Shown here one piece after another: positions 7,328 to 14,960 of a DNA stretch of 26,266 bases. The stretch's first letter is position 1, and each line of letters opens with the position of its first letter. The DNA is from a virus. A model generated the notes under the pieces. The model saw only the letters and a program-made list of their open reading frames with translations. It searched no databases and had not been told where the DNA came from. The position numbers were made by a program, and so were the translations under genes. The stretch covers positions 1-26,266 of the IMG/VR virus record IMGVR_UViG_3300027747_000104, one strand, 5' to 3'.

Positions 7328-7863
7328 TAGAACGTGCTTAGTGCCACTCGCTTAATATGTGTCGTATTTGCCGCAATGTAAAGATAATTTGCATCCCAAG
7401 CAATTGTACCTACTCCCCAACCAACTGCTGTATTGTTTGAACTTGCTGGTGTTCTAGCGGTACGCAAACGGACTGCATCAGAATTAATGTCGAATACTTC
7501 TGTTGGTGCATTTGTTAAGAGACCAATTTTATCTGTAGTAGCATTAACATAAAACATGTTTGCCTGATTGTCAGATGAAATTCGTGTATCGGATGCAGAA
7601 CCACTACTATTGATAGTGATACCAGTATTGACTGTAAGTCCGTTTACTGAATTGATTGCAAATGTATTAGCTGAGAGTGTGCTTGTGCCTGATGCGCTAA
7701 TGCTAATTGCGTTGACGCTGACTGTTGAAGTTGCGCCAAAGAAATTGTCTACAGTAATTTTTTTGCTTACTGGTGAACCCAATGGATCATCAATAACTAA
7801 TAATAAATCTTCTTTTGTTGCTACAGTTAATGCTGTTAACTGCGTTACTTTTTTATCTGCCAT
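7327..7863 (-). CDS. Fibre-like virion protein
   Basis: The 178-residue protein opens with [13 protein letters not shown] and DLLLVIDDP, then [10 protein letters not shown]. This opening is common at the start of fibre and appendage proteins of T4-like marine phages, where it probably serves as an attachment or trimerisation module. The middle is a low-complexity Ser/Thr/Asn strand repeat ([19 protein letters not shown]). The end, [18 protein letters not shown], resembles the short C-terminal strand modules of such fibres. It is preceded by AAGGAAG and probably expressed late from the promoter at 8816-8823 together with the Ig-like protein. A role in virion decoration or host contact is inferred. 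Confidence 0.75.
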   Translation of the reverse strand: MADKKVTQLTALTVATKEDLLLVIDDPLGSPVSKKITVDNFFGATSTVSVNAISISASGTSTLSANTFAINSVNGLTVNTGITINSSGSASDTRISSDNQANMFYVNATTDKIGLLTNAPTEVFDINSDAVRLRTARTPASSNNTAVGWGVGTIAWDANYLYIAANTTHIKRVALSTF

Positions 7864-7872
7864 TTTTCTTCC

Positions 7873-7944
7873 TTAATGTAAACCCAATTGAATGGGAATG
7901 CTACTTCCGGGACTCGGACCAAAAGGGGCAATGGTTTTACCCAT
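7873..7944 (-). CDS. Putative 23-residue microprotein
   Basis: The ATG at 7944 begins a 23-codon frame with sequence features that look coding: MGKTIAPFG, PSPGSS, then IPIQLGLH and a stop. A GTG directly upstream (7947) in the same frame is an alternative start. The purine run TATGGGG lies just before it and could act as a ribosome binding site, although spacing is short. It occupies most of the otherwise empty 95-base gap between the Ig-like and fibre-like genes. Without comparison to relatives this stays tentative. Confidence 0.5.
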   Translation of the reverse strand: MGKTIAPFGPSPGSSIPIQLGLH

Positions 7945-7958
7945 CACCCCATATAAGA

Positions 7959-8759
7959 TTAAACTGTTGTCAATGTTGCGTTTGCAGACACGACATTCGC
8001 TGAAATTCCAGTAGAAGACATTGTGACACGGTAGAGTGAATTTGAAAGTCCACCACCACCAGCCGCAATTGTATTGTTTGCAATCGTCAATGTTGTATTT
8101 GTTGTATTGCTGTATGTACCAGCGTTTGTCAAGTCCACGAATGCCGCATTTGAATTTGCGGCACGTTGCCAACGATAGTTGATCGTATTGCCAACTGGAC
8201 GAATGCTTGCAACAATTGTGAATGTAGCGGCTGAGTTATTAGCGGCGCTATTAGCACTTGGTTGTGTGGTGATTGTGATAAAGCTATCACCGAATATTGC
8301 ATCTTCTGCGTCACCAGTAATGGATCCCATTGAAACTAGAGTTTCAGTTTTTCTACGGCTGTTACCATGCATGTCAGTATACGTGTTTGTAAACTTCCAA
8401 CCTGGTATTTCGTTGTAAGCTGTTGCTTCGTTTGTGTCAACACCAAATGTGTATGCGGTATTTGAAACTTGTGAACTTTGAACAGTTGCGCTGTTAGCGG
8501 CTAACCACTTTGGTGTGTCTTGTCCAGTAACTGTGCCTGCAACGTTAGCCGCAGTCCATGCTGGTTCAAAAGTCAATACTGTATTGCTTGTGATTCCAAC
8601 AATTTTGCGTCTTGTTCCAGCAAGAACAAATGTGTCACCAACATCTAGTTCTGTTGTAAACACGGTTGATGTGCCTGTTAATATTGTAGTGTTAACAGTA
8701 CTGTTTGCAAATGCAGTTCCTGTTACTGCGAATGTATCTCTGCTTCCCCATAGTGCCAT
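7959..8759 (-). CDS. Ig-like domain virion/decoration protein
   Basis: The 266-residue product is Thr/Ser/Asn/Ala-rich and predicted all-beta. Residues 1-155 form a module seen as MALWGSRDTFAVTG, a TVFTTELDVGD strand, and WKFTNTYTDMHGNSRRKTETLV. Residues 158-266 look like an immunoglobulin-like domain, with FITITTQPS at the start, the core WQ in INYRWQRA, and YRVTMSS followed by a SANATLTT final strand. Ig-like domains on T4-like capsids and tails bind weakly to carbohydrate surfaces. A strong AAAGGAG site precedes the ATG, and a TATAAATA late promoter lies 57 bases upstream, inside the end of the previous gene, so this should be a late virion protein. Confidence 0.82.
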   Translation of the reverse strand: MALWGSRDTFAVTGTAFANSTVNTTILTGTSTVFTTELDVGDTFVLAGTRRKIVGITSNTVLTFEPAWTAANVAGTVTGQDTPKWLAANSATVQSSQVSNTAYTFGVDTNEATAYNEIPGWKFTNTYTDMHGNSRRKTETLVSMGSITGDAEDAIFGDSFITITTQPSANSAANNSAATFTIVASIRPVGNTINYRWQRAANSNAAFVDLTNAGTYSNTTNTTLTIANNTIAAGGGGLSNSLYRVTMSSTGISANVVSANATLTTV

Positions 8760-8774
8760 GGTGTTCTCCTTTAA

Positions 8775-9269
8775 TTAATATCCGATTTTTCGTAATTGTG
8801 AAATAGTGTTAATACTATTTATATGTCTTATTCCTATTCCGCCCTTCGCAACCCACTCTTTTATGTTTTTTTCATAGTCATCTATTAAAAGATTAGGGGT
8901 TCCATCGCTAGTTACAGCGAATTTTTGTTTTTCTTCTCTTGGAACAAGATAAACATGCTCTACATTACCTAAATGTTTTCTAATCCATTCAAGTTTTTCT
9001 GGTTTACAAGTAGCCATACGCTTAGAAGGCGTAGACAATATGTAAGGCTGATGAGGCTTGATGTATCTCCATAACATCATAGCGTCAGACATAGGCTCTA
9101 AGTTAGCCCAAAACTTTGGTACTGAACGTAGTGCTTCCCATTTGACATCTTTTTCTCCTTGCTGAAAAGGCTGTAGACCTTTTGCCATTAATACTTTATT
9201 TGCGCCGCCCATAAAGTTGACTAGCACTTGGTCCATGTCACAATAAATTTGTGGCAATTCGTTATTCAT
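8775..9269 (-). CDS. HAD-family 5'(3')-nucleotidase-like phosphatase
   Basis: The 164-residue product has the HAD signature CDMDQVLVNF, with nucleophile D11 and acid/base D13. A Thr/Ser motif (ILSTPSK) and the later acidic motif LIDDYEKNI follow. Size and the DMDQVL form fit the 5'(3')-deoxyribonucleotidase branch, which acts on dNMPs. In a phage with its own ribonucleotide reductase this could tune the nucleotide pool, but substrate cannot be read from sequence. Its 3' end contains a late promoter used by the next gene. Its start lies only one base after the stop of the gene downstream of it in coordinates (9271). Confidence 0.87.
   Translation of the reverse strand: MNNELPQIYCDMDQVLVNFMGGANKVLMAKGLQPFQQGEKDVKWEALRSVPKFWANLEPMSDAMMLWRYIKPHQPYILSTPSKRMATCKPEKLEWIRKHLGNVEHVYLVPREEKQKFAVTSDGTPNLLIDDYEKNIKEWVAKGGIGIRHINSINTISQLRKIGY
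8816..8823 (-). promoter_or_regulatory. T4-type late promoter for the Ig-like gene
   Basis: The minus strand reads TATAAATA exactly. It lies inside the 3' end of the HAD gene and about 57 bases upstream of the Ig-like protein start. A perfect 7-bp inverted repeat (AAATAGT at 8801-8807 and ACTATTT at 8814-8820) overlaps its downstream end. Late promoters need the phage gp55 factor; that gene is not in this window. Confidence 0.75.
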
Positions 9270-9270
9270 T

Positions 9271-11106
9271 TTATTTTGCCGTATCTTTCAATTCAGGATT
9301 GATTTCAATTGGTTCTCTTTTACCTGTCAATTGATCGCCTTTTTGAACTGTAGCCTTGTTAGGTGCTTCTTCATTCTTTGTTTTTTTTCTCATGTCTTTC
9401 CATGACTTCTTTTTAGCTTCAGTTACAATTTCAGTTTGTTCTTTGTTTAGAAGATTGTGATAGCGAACTGCTTTCTTCAAGTCTTTGCTTGCGTTTGCAT
9501 TCTTTGGATCACCTGCTTTGTCAAAATGATCGTCTGCTTTTTGTTGTGCTTCATTACCACGTTTGAGTTTATTAAGTTTGTCTTTAATAGTGGCTATGAT
9601 GCTTTCAGACATTTTTGGTTTCTTACCAGCCTTCTTCATTGCGATAGCGATAGCCGCTTGCTGTGCTGGTGATGCCGCTTCTTTAGCCAAACGCTTTTCT
9701 GCTCTGTCTTGTCCAATGCTTCTCATTGAAAATTTGTGTCCCGCTTTATTTGCAGACTTTGGATCGTTGTCTCTAATTCCTTTACCAATCTTGTTGAACT
9801 GATCGCCCTGATCTTTTTCAGATTTCTTAGCATAAGAGTGCAATGTGTCTTTGTTCAATTCGTCTAACTGAATCTCTTCGATGTACATGTTCAACTCATA
9901 CTTGTGATTGTCCATATTGTACACTTGAAGGTGTAATTTCTTTTTAGATTCTTTGCCATCTTTCATTAGATTGACAGAGAATGAATTTGTTTTACCAGCA
10001 GATGGTTTCTTAGGACCAGTAGCAACTTTATCGTGCCAATCGTCCATGTCTACTTCAAAGCCACGCTTCTCTGCTTGTTTGATTGCTGTCTGTACTGCTG
10101 TGGAATAATCTTTATGATAAACTTCGTAGTCAGATTTTGCTTCATCCATACGCCCATTAGATGCAAGTCTTTCTTTACGTCTTTGTGCGGCAAAGTCAGC
10201 ACCTTGTGGTTTCTTTTTATTGCGAATTGCGGCTAAGTCAAAGCCATCAATCTTGCCGTTCTTGTTCTTGTCAAGTGCTTTTTGTTTTGGTGATAATTCT
10301 TCACCACGCAACTTTGCTAAATCAGAACCATCAATCTTGCCGTTCTTATTTTTATCTAATGCTTTTTGTTTTGGTGACAACTCTTCATTCTTTCGTTTTG
10401 CATAGTATGCGGCAAGAGCCATTTTCTTTCTCATCTCTTTAGACTTACCAGCAAACTTAGGATTATCAGAGTGTACAAAATCGTGAATAAAATCACCGGC
10501 GGTTGCATCTTTAGCAAGAACTTCAGCCAATTCAATATCTAATTCTTCATTTGTTTTCTTAGCATCATTGTCAAATTGCTTTCTAGTTGCTTTGATAATG
10601 CCAGAGAAACGCTTGTTACCTTTTTTGATATCGCCTGCTTTGTCTGCGGCTGATGCATCAGCGCCAGCTTTCTTTTTGTAGTCTGCTAGTTTGTCGGTTG
10701 ACAACTCATCAATTTGCACTTCTTCTTTTTTCATGCTCTTTCTCATAACACGATTCTGTGCAAGTTTAGATACAAATTTTACATTTGCATCAGCAAGAGA
10801 TTTTAAAGATTTTAAATCTAATTTATCAAGCATAGCAATTAATTTCTTGTATGTGTCGCTATCCGGATCGATTGTATTAATCTTAGAGTACTCTGCTTTC
10901 AAAGCGGCAATTTGAGATGCGCTAAATGATTCTGTCATTGTTTCTTCCTTCTGTAAAGATTTTTTTTGTGCTGAAAGTGCTTGACGTTCTTTATCTTGTT
11001 TCATACGTAACTGAATCATTTTCAATGATAATTGGGCACGTTTTTCAGCAGTTTTATCTGCAATCGCTGTACCTGATCCAACTTTTGCTTCTTCTATATT
11101 TTTCAT
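9271..11106 (-). CDS. Large modular charged protein with EF-hand-like repeats, probable virion or head-core protein
   Basis: The 611-residue product is highly charged (Lys/Glu/Asp-rich) and built of short modules separated by linkers. Modules seen are VQIDELSTDKLADYKKKAG near residue 130, a second copy QLDELNKDTLHSYAKKS later, and two tandem 28-residue units with the loop DKNKNGKIDG. Between these lies a beta-like segment containing SFSVNLMKDG and ELNMYIEE. T4-like marine phages carry similar mosaic proteins, probably packaged in the head. The start is set at the ATG at 11106, not an in-frame GTG at 11118: GGAG sits six bases before this ATG, and the GTG lies inside that box. No enzymatic motif is visible. 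Confidence 0.82.
   Translation of the reverse strand: MKNIEEAKVGSGTAIADKTAEKRAQLSLKMIQLRMKQDKERQALSAQKKSLQKEETMTESFSASQIAALKAEYSKINTIDPDSDTYKKLIAMLDKLDLKSLKSLADANVKFVSKLAQNRVMRKSMKKEEVQIDELSTDKLADYKKKAGADASAADKAGDIKKGNKRFSGIIKATRKQFDNDAKKTNEELDIELAEVLAKDATAGDFIHDFVHSDNPKFAGKSKEMRKKMALAAYYAKRKNEELSPKQKALDKNKNGKIDGSDLAKLRGEELSPKQKALDKNKNGKIDGFDLAAIRNKKKPQGADFAAQRRKERLASNGRMDEAKSDYEVYHKDYSTAVQTAIKQAEKRGFEVDMDDWHDKVATGPKKPSAGKTNSFSVNLMKDGKESKKKLHLQVYNMDNHKYELNMYIEEIQLDELNKDTLHSYAKKSEKDQGDQFNKIGKGIRDNDPKSANKAGHKFSMRSIGQDRAEKRLAKEAASPAQQAAIAIAMKKAGKKPKMSESIIATIKDKLNKLKRGNEAQQKADDHFDKAGDPKNANASKDLKKAVRYHNLLNKEQTEIVTEAKKKSWKDMRKKTKNEEAPNKATVQKGDQLTGKREPIEINPELKDTAK
10219..10386 (-). repeat. Tandem 84-bp (28-codon) duplication encoding EF-hand-like loops
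   Basis: Two adjacent 84-base units (10303-10386 and 10219-10302) encode nearly the same peptide: EELSPKQKALDKNKNGKIDG followed by SDLAKLRG in the first and FDLAAIRN in the second. The loop has Asp/Asn at positions 1, 3 and 5, Gly at 6, Ile at 8 and Asp at 9 and 12, the pattern of a calcium-binding EF-hand or dockerin loop. The first parts are almost identical at DNA level, suggesting recent duplication or conversion. Confidence 0.85.
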
Positions 11107-11119
11107 GCGTATCTCCACT

Positions 11120-14002
11120 TTAATCTAATTCGCTTACGCTTTTGTCTGAACGCCACATTTGGCAAGACCAGTAGTTTGCTTTCCACTTTGGTCCAGGATT
11201 GTCGCAACCGTGTCTAGCACGATAACTTTTTAATCTTTCAGGATCGTCACGTTTGATTTCCATATTAGGATCACCAAAACGAACGACAACAACTTTACCA
11301 TTTGGTCCCATAGTGTATACACCAAACTTCTTTGGACCATCAGGTGTTCTGAATGGATCATTTAACTTAACAGATTTACCTTGATATTCTGCTTCATTGA
11401 CAACTTGTTCCCAATCAACTTCTTCTCCAATTGAATCTTTTTCGCAATCACCGCAACAAGATTGATGATCTGCTGTTTGAATTTCTGTAGGTTGACCTGG
11501 AGTATCTGAGGCATATGCTTTACGCATCGCATCTGTACCCCATTCTAATGCTTCAGCAAATTTAGAAAACGCTTCATTCTTGTTAACCTTAGATGCTAGA
11601 TCACTATCCGCACCACCCCATGTTCCTTTACCTTTTGTGATAAAAGAATTCACTCTAGCGAATGCCCATTGTTGTGATGTTGTTCCAGGACGATGGCCAC
11701 CTTGCCATGCCGCCATGCCACGATTATATACTGCTTTTAGAATGCTATATGGTATACCAGATTTTTCTGCTTTCTTTTTCAATCCTTCGATTTCTTCTAA
11801 GATTGGTTTGAATTCTTCGTATGCATCACCAAACTCATCTGGTTGCATTTGACTTAGATGCATATCCATTTCTGCACCAGAAAACTCGCCATCATCTTCT
11901 TCACCATTATCATCAATCTCAAAATTATCATCAAATTCTAGATAGTCACGAACTGTAGCAATGTAATCTTCTGCTTTAGTAATCTTAGATAAAACCCACT
12001 CATCAGGCTCTTCATCCATGTCATCTAACTGTTGGATTAAATCTTCTGCATCATCAATAATGTTAGACAATTGAATTTGTGCCATAGAGATTCCATCCAT
12101 CTCTGCGGAATCATCATATTCATCATCATATTCATTGTCTTCATTCATACCGACAAGTTTCATGCCAGTAACGTCTTGAATTAATTTCCAAGCGGCAGAT
12201 TGATTTTTATCTGCAATAAGTTTTTTAAGTTTTTCTTTTTCTTCTTTTGTTGCAACTTCAAAGAACTTCATCATTTCCATCATGCCAATGTTGCCTTTGT
12301 ATGCGGCTTCATCAATAGACTCTTTTACAGTATTGAAATATGCTTCTGCTTCTCTTTTGCTTTTAAATGTCTTAGTCTGACTTGCAACAGAACCAGTTAC
12401 TTTCCACTCAATGTGGTCTGTCGTTCTTCCAGCAGGCATTGAAATCTTTTCTATTTTTGGTGTTGTTTTTGTTGCAGGAATAATGTACTTTTTAAATCTA
12501 TCGTCCACAGCCTCTTTTTGCAACTGTGTCTTTGTCATTCTAAACAATGCATCGCTTGAAGTTACCATATCAAGTAGCGTTGTCAACAAATCATTTGTGA
12601 CATTGCGCTCTGAGGGACTTAACATGTCACCAGATTTTAATTTATCAACAGAACGTTTGATAACTGCAAGAGATTTAGTGTCTGCTAATCCCAAACGAAC
12701 CAATTGGTCTAATCTAGAAACTTCTTTTCTTTGCTCTGGAGTTTTTACGCCTTCACCATACATCTGTTTGAATTTTTTTGTAAATTTAGATTGTGGTAAA
12801 CCTTTTTCTCTAGCCTCTTTATCTCCAGGTGCATCTTTGTATGCACTCTTATCTGAATCCGATTTCGGTCCATTTGTTGCAAAGTGTGATGCTCTAGCGT
12901 CTTTTGTATCTTTATCTAAACCAACATAATACTTCTTAGGTTGTGTTCCGTCCTTCTTTGCAACATCTTTATCTTGTGGTAGAATTGGTTTTTCGATAAT
13001 GAATTCTGCAAAGATATGATTGATATCTTCTTTGTTCATCATCATAGTTGCTTTACGTGTAACTTCAGCGGTTCTTGCTTTTGGAAATAAACGAACTGCA
13101 AGTTTTTTAATCGCAGGTAAAGATTTTTGTAATCTTTTATCAACTGCAATTTTTTCTCCAGTACTTAAGTCTGCATAGTTTTTACCACCAGCAAGTCTTG
13201 ATCTAAAGAACTTATATGCCATTTTAGTGGCACGACCTTTTAAATGTTTTGTATCTGCAAATCTTTTCATTTGCAATGCTCTAGCACGTTGAATGCGTTT
13301 TGACATTCTACGTAATTGTTGCGCTCTCTGTCTACGTGCAGAGAAACTCAATACCGCTTCGTCTTGTTGTTCTAATTCTTCGTTCATGCCACCACCTATG
13401 TATTTGTCTAAAAGTTTTTTCACCTTAGCTTTGTTTTTTGCTTTTGGATATAAATCATCAATGATTTTATCTCTACCTTCTGAGTCTGCATCTGAATACA
13501 TTTTTCTAACTTGACTGCCAGAGAATGCTTCTTTACCATTAACTTTAAAGTCGTGTTTTTTAGTTACAAAAATATATGCGTGTGTCTCAAATGATTCACA
13601 TTTATCAATGCTGACAAATGGCTGATAGTATGCTGGTGAACCATCTTTTTTTGTGTACTTCATGGGATCACGTTCTGAACGAACAAGAATGAGAACATCT
13701 TTCTTTTCGTTATACTTTTTCATAATCTCTTCAGGATTAATCGGCTGAACGACCTGAACAAAATCATCCGTAACTCCTGCTTGTTGCGCTAGGAATTCTT
13801 TATCTTTGAATGGGATTGGGCGAACCTTTGTGTCGTTGCTAGATGCAACATAAAAGTCTGGAGTATGGAATTTGGATTTGGCTTGAGTGTAACTACTCAA
13901 ATGTCCGGCGTGAAATGGCTGAAAGCCACCGCCGTATACGACAATTACTTTGCCTTTTGCTTTTGCTTCATCAAGCAATATTGATTCTTTAAACGATTTC
14001 AT
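11120..14002 (-). CDS. Cytidylyltransferase-like domain fused to virion-type modules (960 aa)
   Basis: Residues 1-200 are an HxGH nucleotidyltransferase fold: GGGFQPFHAGH at 24-34 with H31 and H34, and a SGSQVRKM segment near 165 similar to the ISSTxxR motif of NMNAT/cytidylyltransferase enzymes. The remainder is not enzymatic. It has a strongly basic helical region (SARRQRAQQLRRMSKRIQRA) near 220-310, a KYYVGLDKDTKDARASHF segment near 355 of DUF5824 type, and a very acidic stretch (EDNEYDDEYDDSAEMD) near 635. It then has a KAVYNRGMAAWQGGHRPG segment near 765 and a Cys/Trp-rich C-terminal module (RARHGCDNPGPKWKA, YWSCQMW). The C-terminal module recurs in proteins of T4-like marine phages. A late promoter lies 64 bases upstream of the ATG. 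A packaged enzyme is the simplest reading. Confidence 0.85.
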   Translation of the reverse strand: MKSFKESILLDEAKAKGKVIVVYGGGFQPFHAGHLSSYTQAKSKFHTPDFYVASSNDTKVRPIPFKDKEFLAQQAGVTDDFVQVVQPINPEEIMKKYNEKKDVLILVRSERDPMKYTKKDGSPAYYQPFVSIDKCESFETHAYIFVTKKHDFKVNGKEAFSGSQVRKMYSDADSEGRDKIIDDLYPKAKNKAKVKKLLDKYIGGGMNEELEQQDEAVLSFSARRQRAQQLRRMSKRIQRARALQMKRFADTKHLKGRATKMAYKFFRSRLAGGKNYADLSTGEKIAVDKRLQKSLPAIKKLAVRLFPKARTAEVTRKATMMMNKEDINHIFAEFIIEKPILPQDKDVAKKDGTQPKKYYVGLDKDTKDARASHFATNGPKSDSDKSAYKDAPGDKEAREKGLPQSKFTKKFKQMYGEGVKTPEQRKEVSRLDQLVRLGLADTKSLAVIKRSVDKLKSGDMLSPSERNVTNDLLTTLLDMVTSSDALFRMTKTQLQKEAVDDRFKKYIIPATKTTPKIEKISMPAGRTTDHIEWKVTGSVASQTKTFKSKREAEAYFNTVKESIDEAAYKGNIGMMEMMKFFEVATKEEKEKLKKLIADKNQSAAWKLIQDVTGMKLVGMNEDNEYDDEYDDSAEMDGISMAQIQLSNIIDDAEDLIQQLDDMDEEPDEWVLSKITKAEDYIATVRDYLEFDDNFEIDDNGEEDDGEFSGAEMDMHLSQMQPDEFGDAYEEFKPILEEIEGLKKKAEKSGIPYSILKAVYNRGMAAWQGGHRPGTTSQQWAFARVNSFITKGKGTWGGADSDLASKVNKNEAFSKFAEALEWGTDAMRKAYASDTPGQPTEIQTADHQSCCGDCEKDSIGEEVDWEQVVNEAEYQGKSVKLNDPFRTPDGPKKFGVYTMGPNGKVVVVRFGDPNMEIKRDDPERLKSYRARHGCDNPGPKWKANYWSCQMWRSDKSVSELD

Positions 14003-14065
14003 ATTCTTAGAGTTTTCCGTAGACTTATCTGTACAGGTTTGCCGTAGCCTAACTGTGTTATGCTT

Positions 14066-14073
14066 TATTTATA
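14066..14073 (-). promoter_or_regulatory. T4-type late promoter for the 960-residue fusion gene
   Basis: An exact TATAAATA on the minus strand sits just after the stop of the PD-(D/E)XK gene and 64 bases before the fusion gene start. An imperfect inverted repeat (AGCATAAC, 3-base loop, GTTAGGCT; one mismatch) follows directly at 14046-14064, across the expected transcription start. Confidence 0.8.
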
Positions 14074-14075
14074 AT

Positions 14076-14870
14076 TTACATAAACGCTAGAAGCAATGGG
14101 TCTGCTTTTAATGCGGCTTCATCGATTGTAGCACCAGAACCCTTTTTGATTGGTGCAATGTTATATGGTGATTTTGACACTTTACCAAACTGTAACGTCA
14201 TAACGAATTGATAGTCTCCACCACCCTTATATTGACAGCGAACACGAATAACAGCAGAAGCATTAGTAGCAAAATCAGGAATCGGAGAATTCTTGTTTGC
14301 TTTGAGTTTTGGCTGTAGACCCAATAAATCTTTGCCTGCTAGTGTAAAGAATCCGTGTGTTCCTACGTTGATATACGAACATTTTTTAGCAATATAATAG
14401 TCACAGATTGCTTTTGCAGGAATTGGAACGTGTACTTCATTCTGTGCGCCAAACTTCTCTAAGTCTGCTTTGTATGCGGCAGTCTTGTCTTTAGCACCAA
14501 CAATGATTTTTTTGCCTCGTTCATCATTTTGTAAACATGGCACTTTACCACGCCAGTCTTTACCATGAGTTCCGCTAGTGTTCATCTCTCCTAGCAAATT
14601 GAACTTCTTTGCTAATTCAACTAAGAATTCTTTCTCAGGATCAGTTCCAATGTCACCGAATTGCCACTTACCATCGTAGTATTTCATAACTAAAGAACCT
14701 GCGGCAGTTGGAGAATTCTTCAATTCGCAACCAGTAGTTTTTTTCGATTTATTTTGAATGGTCAGGTCTGGTTTGTCGTGGGACGCACCCGCAACTCCGC
14801 CAGTAGAAATTTTGTATTTCTGCAATGCTTTATATGCATTCTCCTCATATAAAAAACCTTCTTGTGCCAT
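14076..14870 (-). CDS. PD-(D/E)XK nuclease-like protein
   Basis: The 264-residue product begins MAQEGFLYEENAYKAL, an opening helix typical of small restriction-like nucleases, then shows HDKPDLTI (P34-D35) and GCELKNS (E49-x-K51). The spacing of Asp, Glu and Lys fits the PD-(D/E)XK active site. The rest has a Cys/His pair region (AICDYYIAKKCSYINVGTHG) and beta strands near the end (GDYQFVMTLQFGK). Homologues appear to be common in T4-like marine phages without known function. An AAGGAAAA box precedes the ATG. It is flanked by the ligase-like and nucleotidyltransferase-fusion genes, suggesting a DNA-processing set, but substrate (host DNA, concatemers or mRNA) is unknown. Confidence 0.8.
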   Translation of the reverse strand: MAQEGFLYEENAYKALQKYKISTGGVAGASHDKPDLTIQNKSKKTTGCELKNSPTAAGSLVMKYYDGKWQFGDIGTDPEKEFLVELAKKFNLLGEMNTSGTHGKDWRGKVPCLQNDERGKKIIVGAKDKTAAYKADLEKFGAQNEVHVPIPAKAICDYYIAKKCSYINVGTHGFFTLAGKDLLGLQPKLKANKNSPIPDFATNASAVIRVRCQYKGGGDYQFVMTLQFGKVSKSPYNIAPIKKGSGATIDEAALKADPLLLAFM

Positions 14871-14960
14871 TTTATTATTTTCCTTGTTTAGTGCATATCT
14901 ACCATTAAATATAGTTACCCGATGTATACATAAAGGTGTCCGGTTTCAAATTAAACCTTA

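Noticed and set aside
7945-8172. Upstream extension of the 7873-7944 frame as a 99-residue protein
   Set aside because: It runs against the Ig-like gene in another frame and has a Cys/Trp-rich, non-coding-like composition; only the final 23 codons fill a real gap.
10161-10442. Plus-strand open frames across the EF-hand repeat region
   Set aside because: They are the complement of the duplicated repeats in the real minus-strand gene, with no ribosome binding site and Cys/Phe/Ser-rich translation.
12200-12442. Plus-strand Phe/Cys-rich frame inside the 960-residue gene
   Set aside because: It is antisense to Lys/Glu-rich codons, which always produce Phe/Leu-rich shadows; no start signal is present.
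14871-14960. Promoter or micro-gene in the gap between the ligase-like and PD-(D/E)XK genes
   Set aside because: No late octamer or paired -35/-10 with proper spacing occurs, and the only ATG frame there is eight codons without a ribosome binding site.
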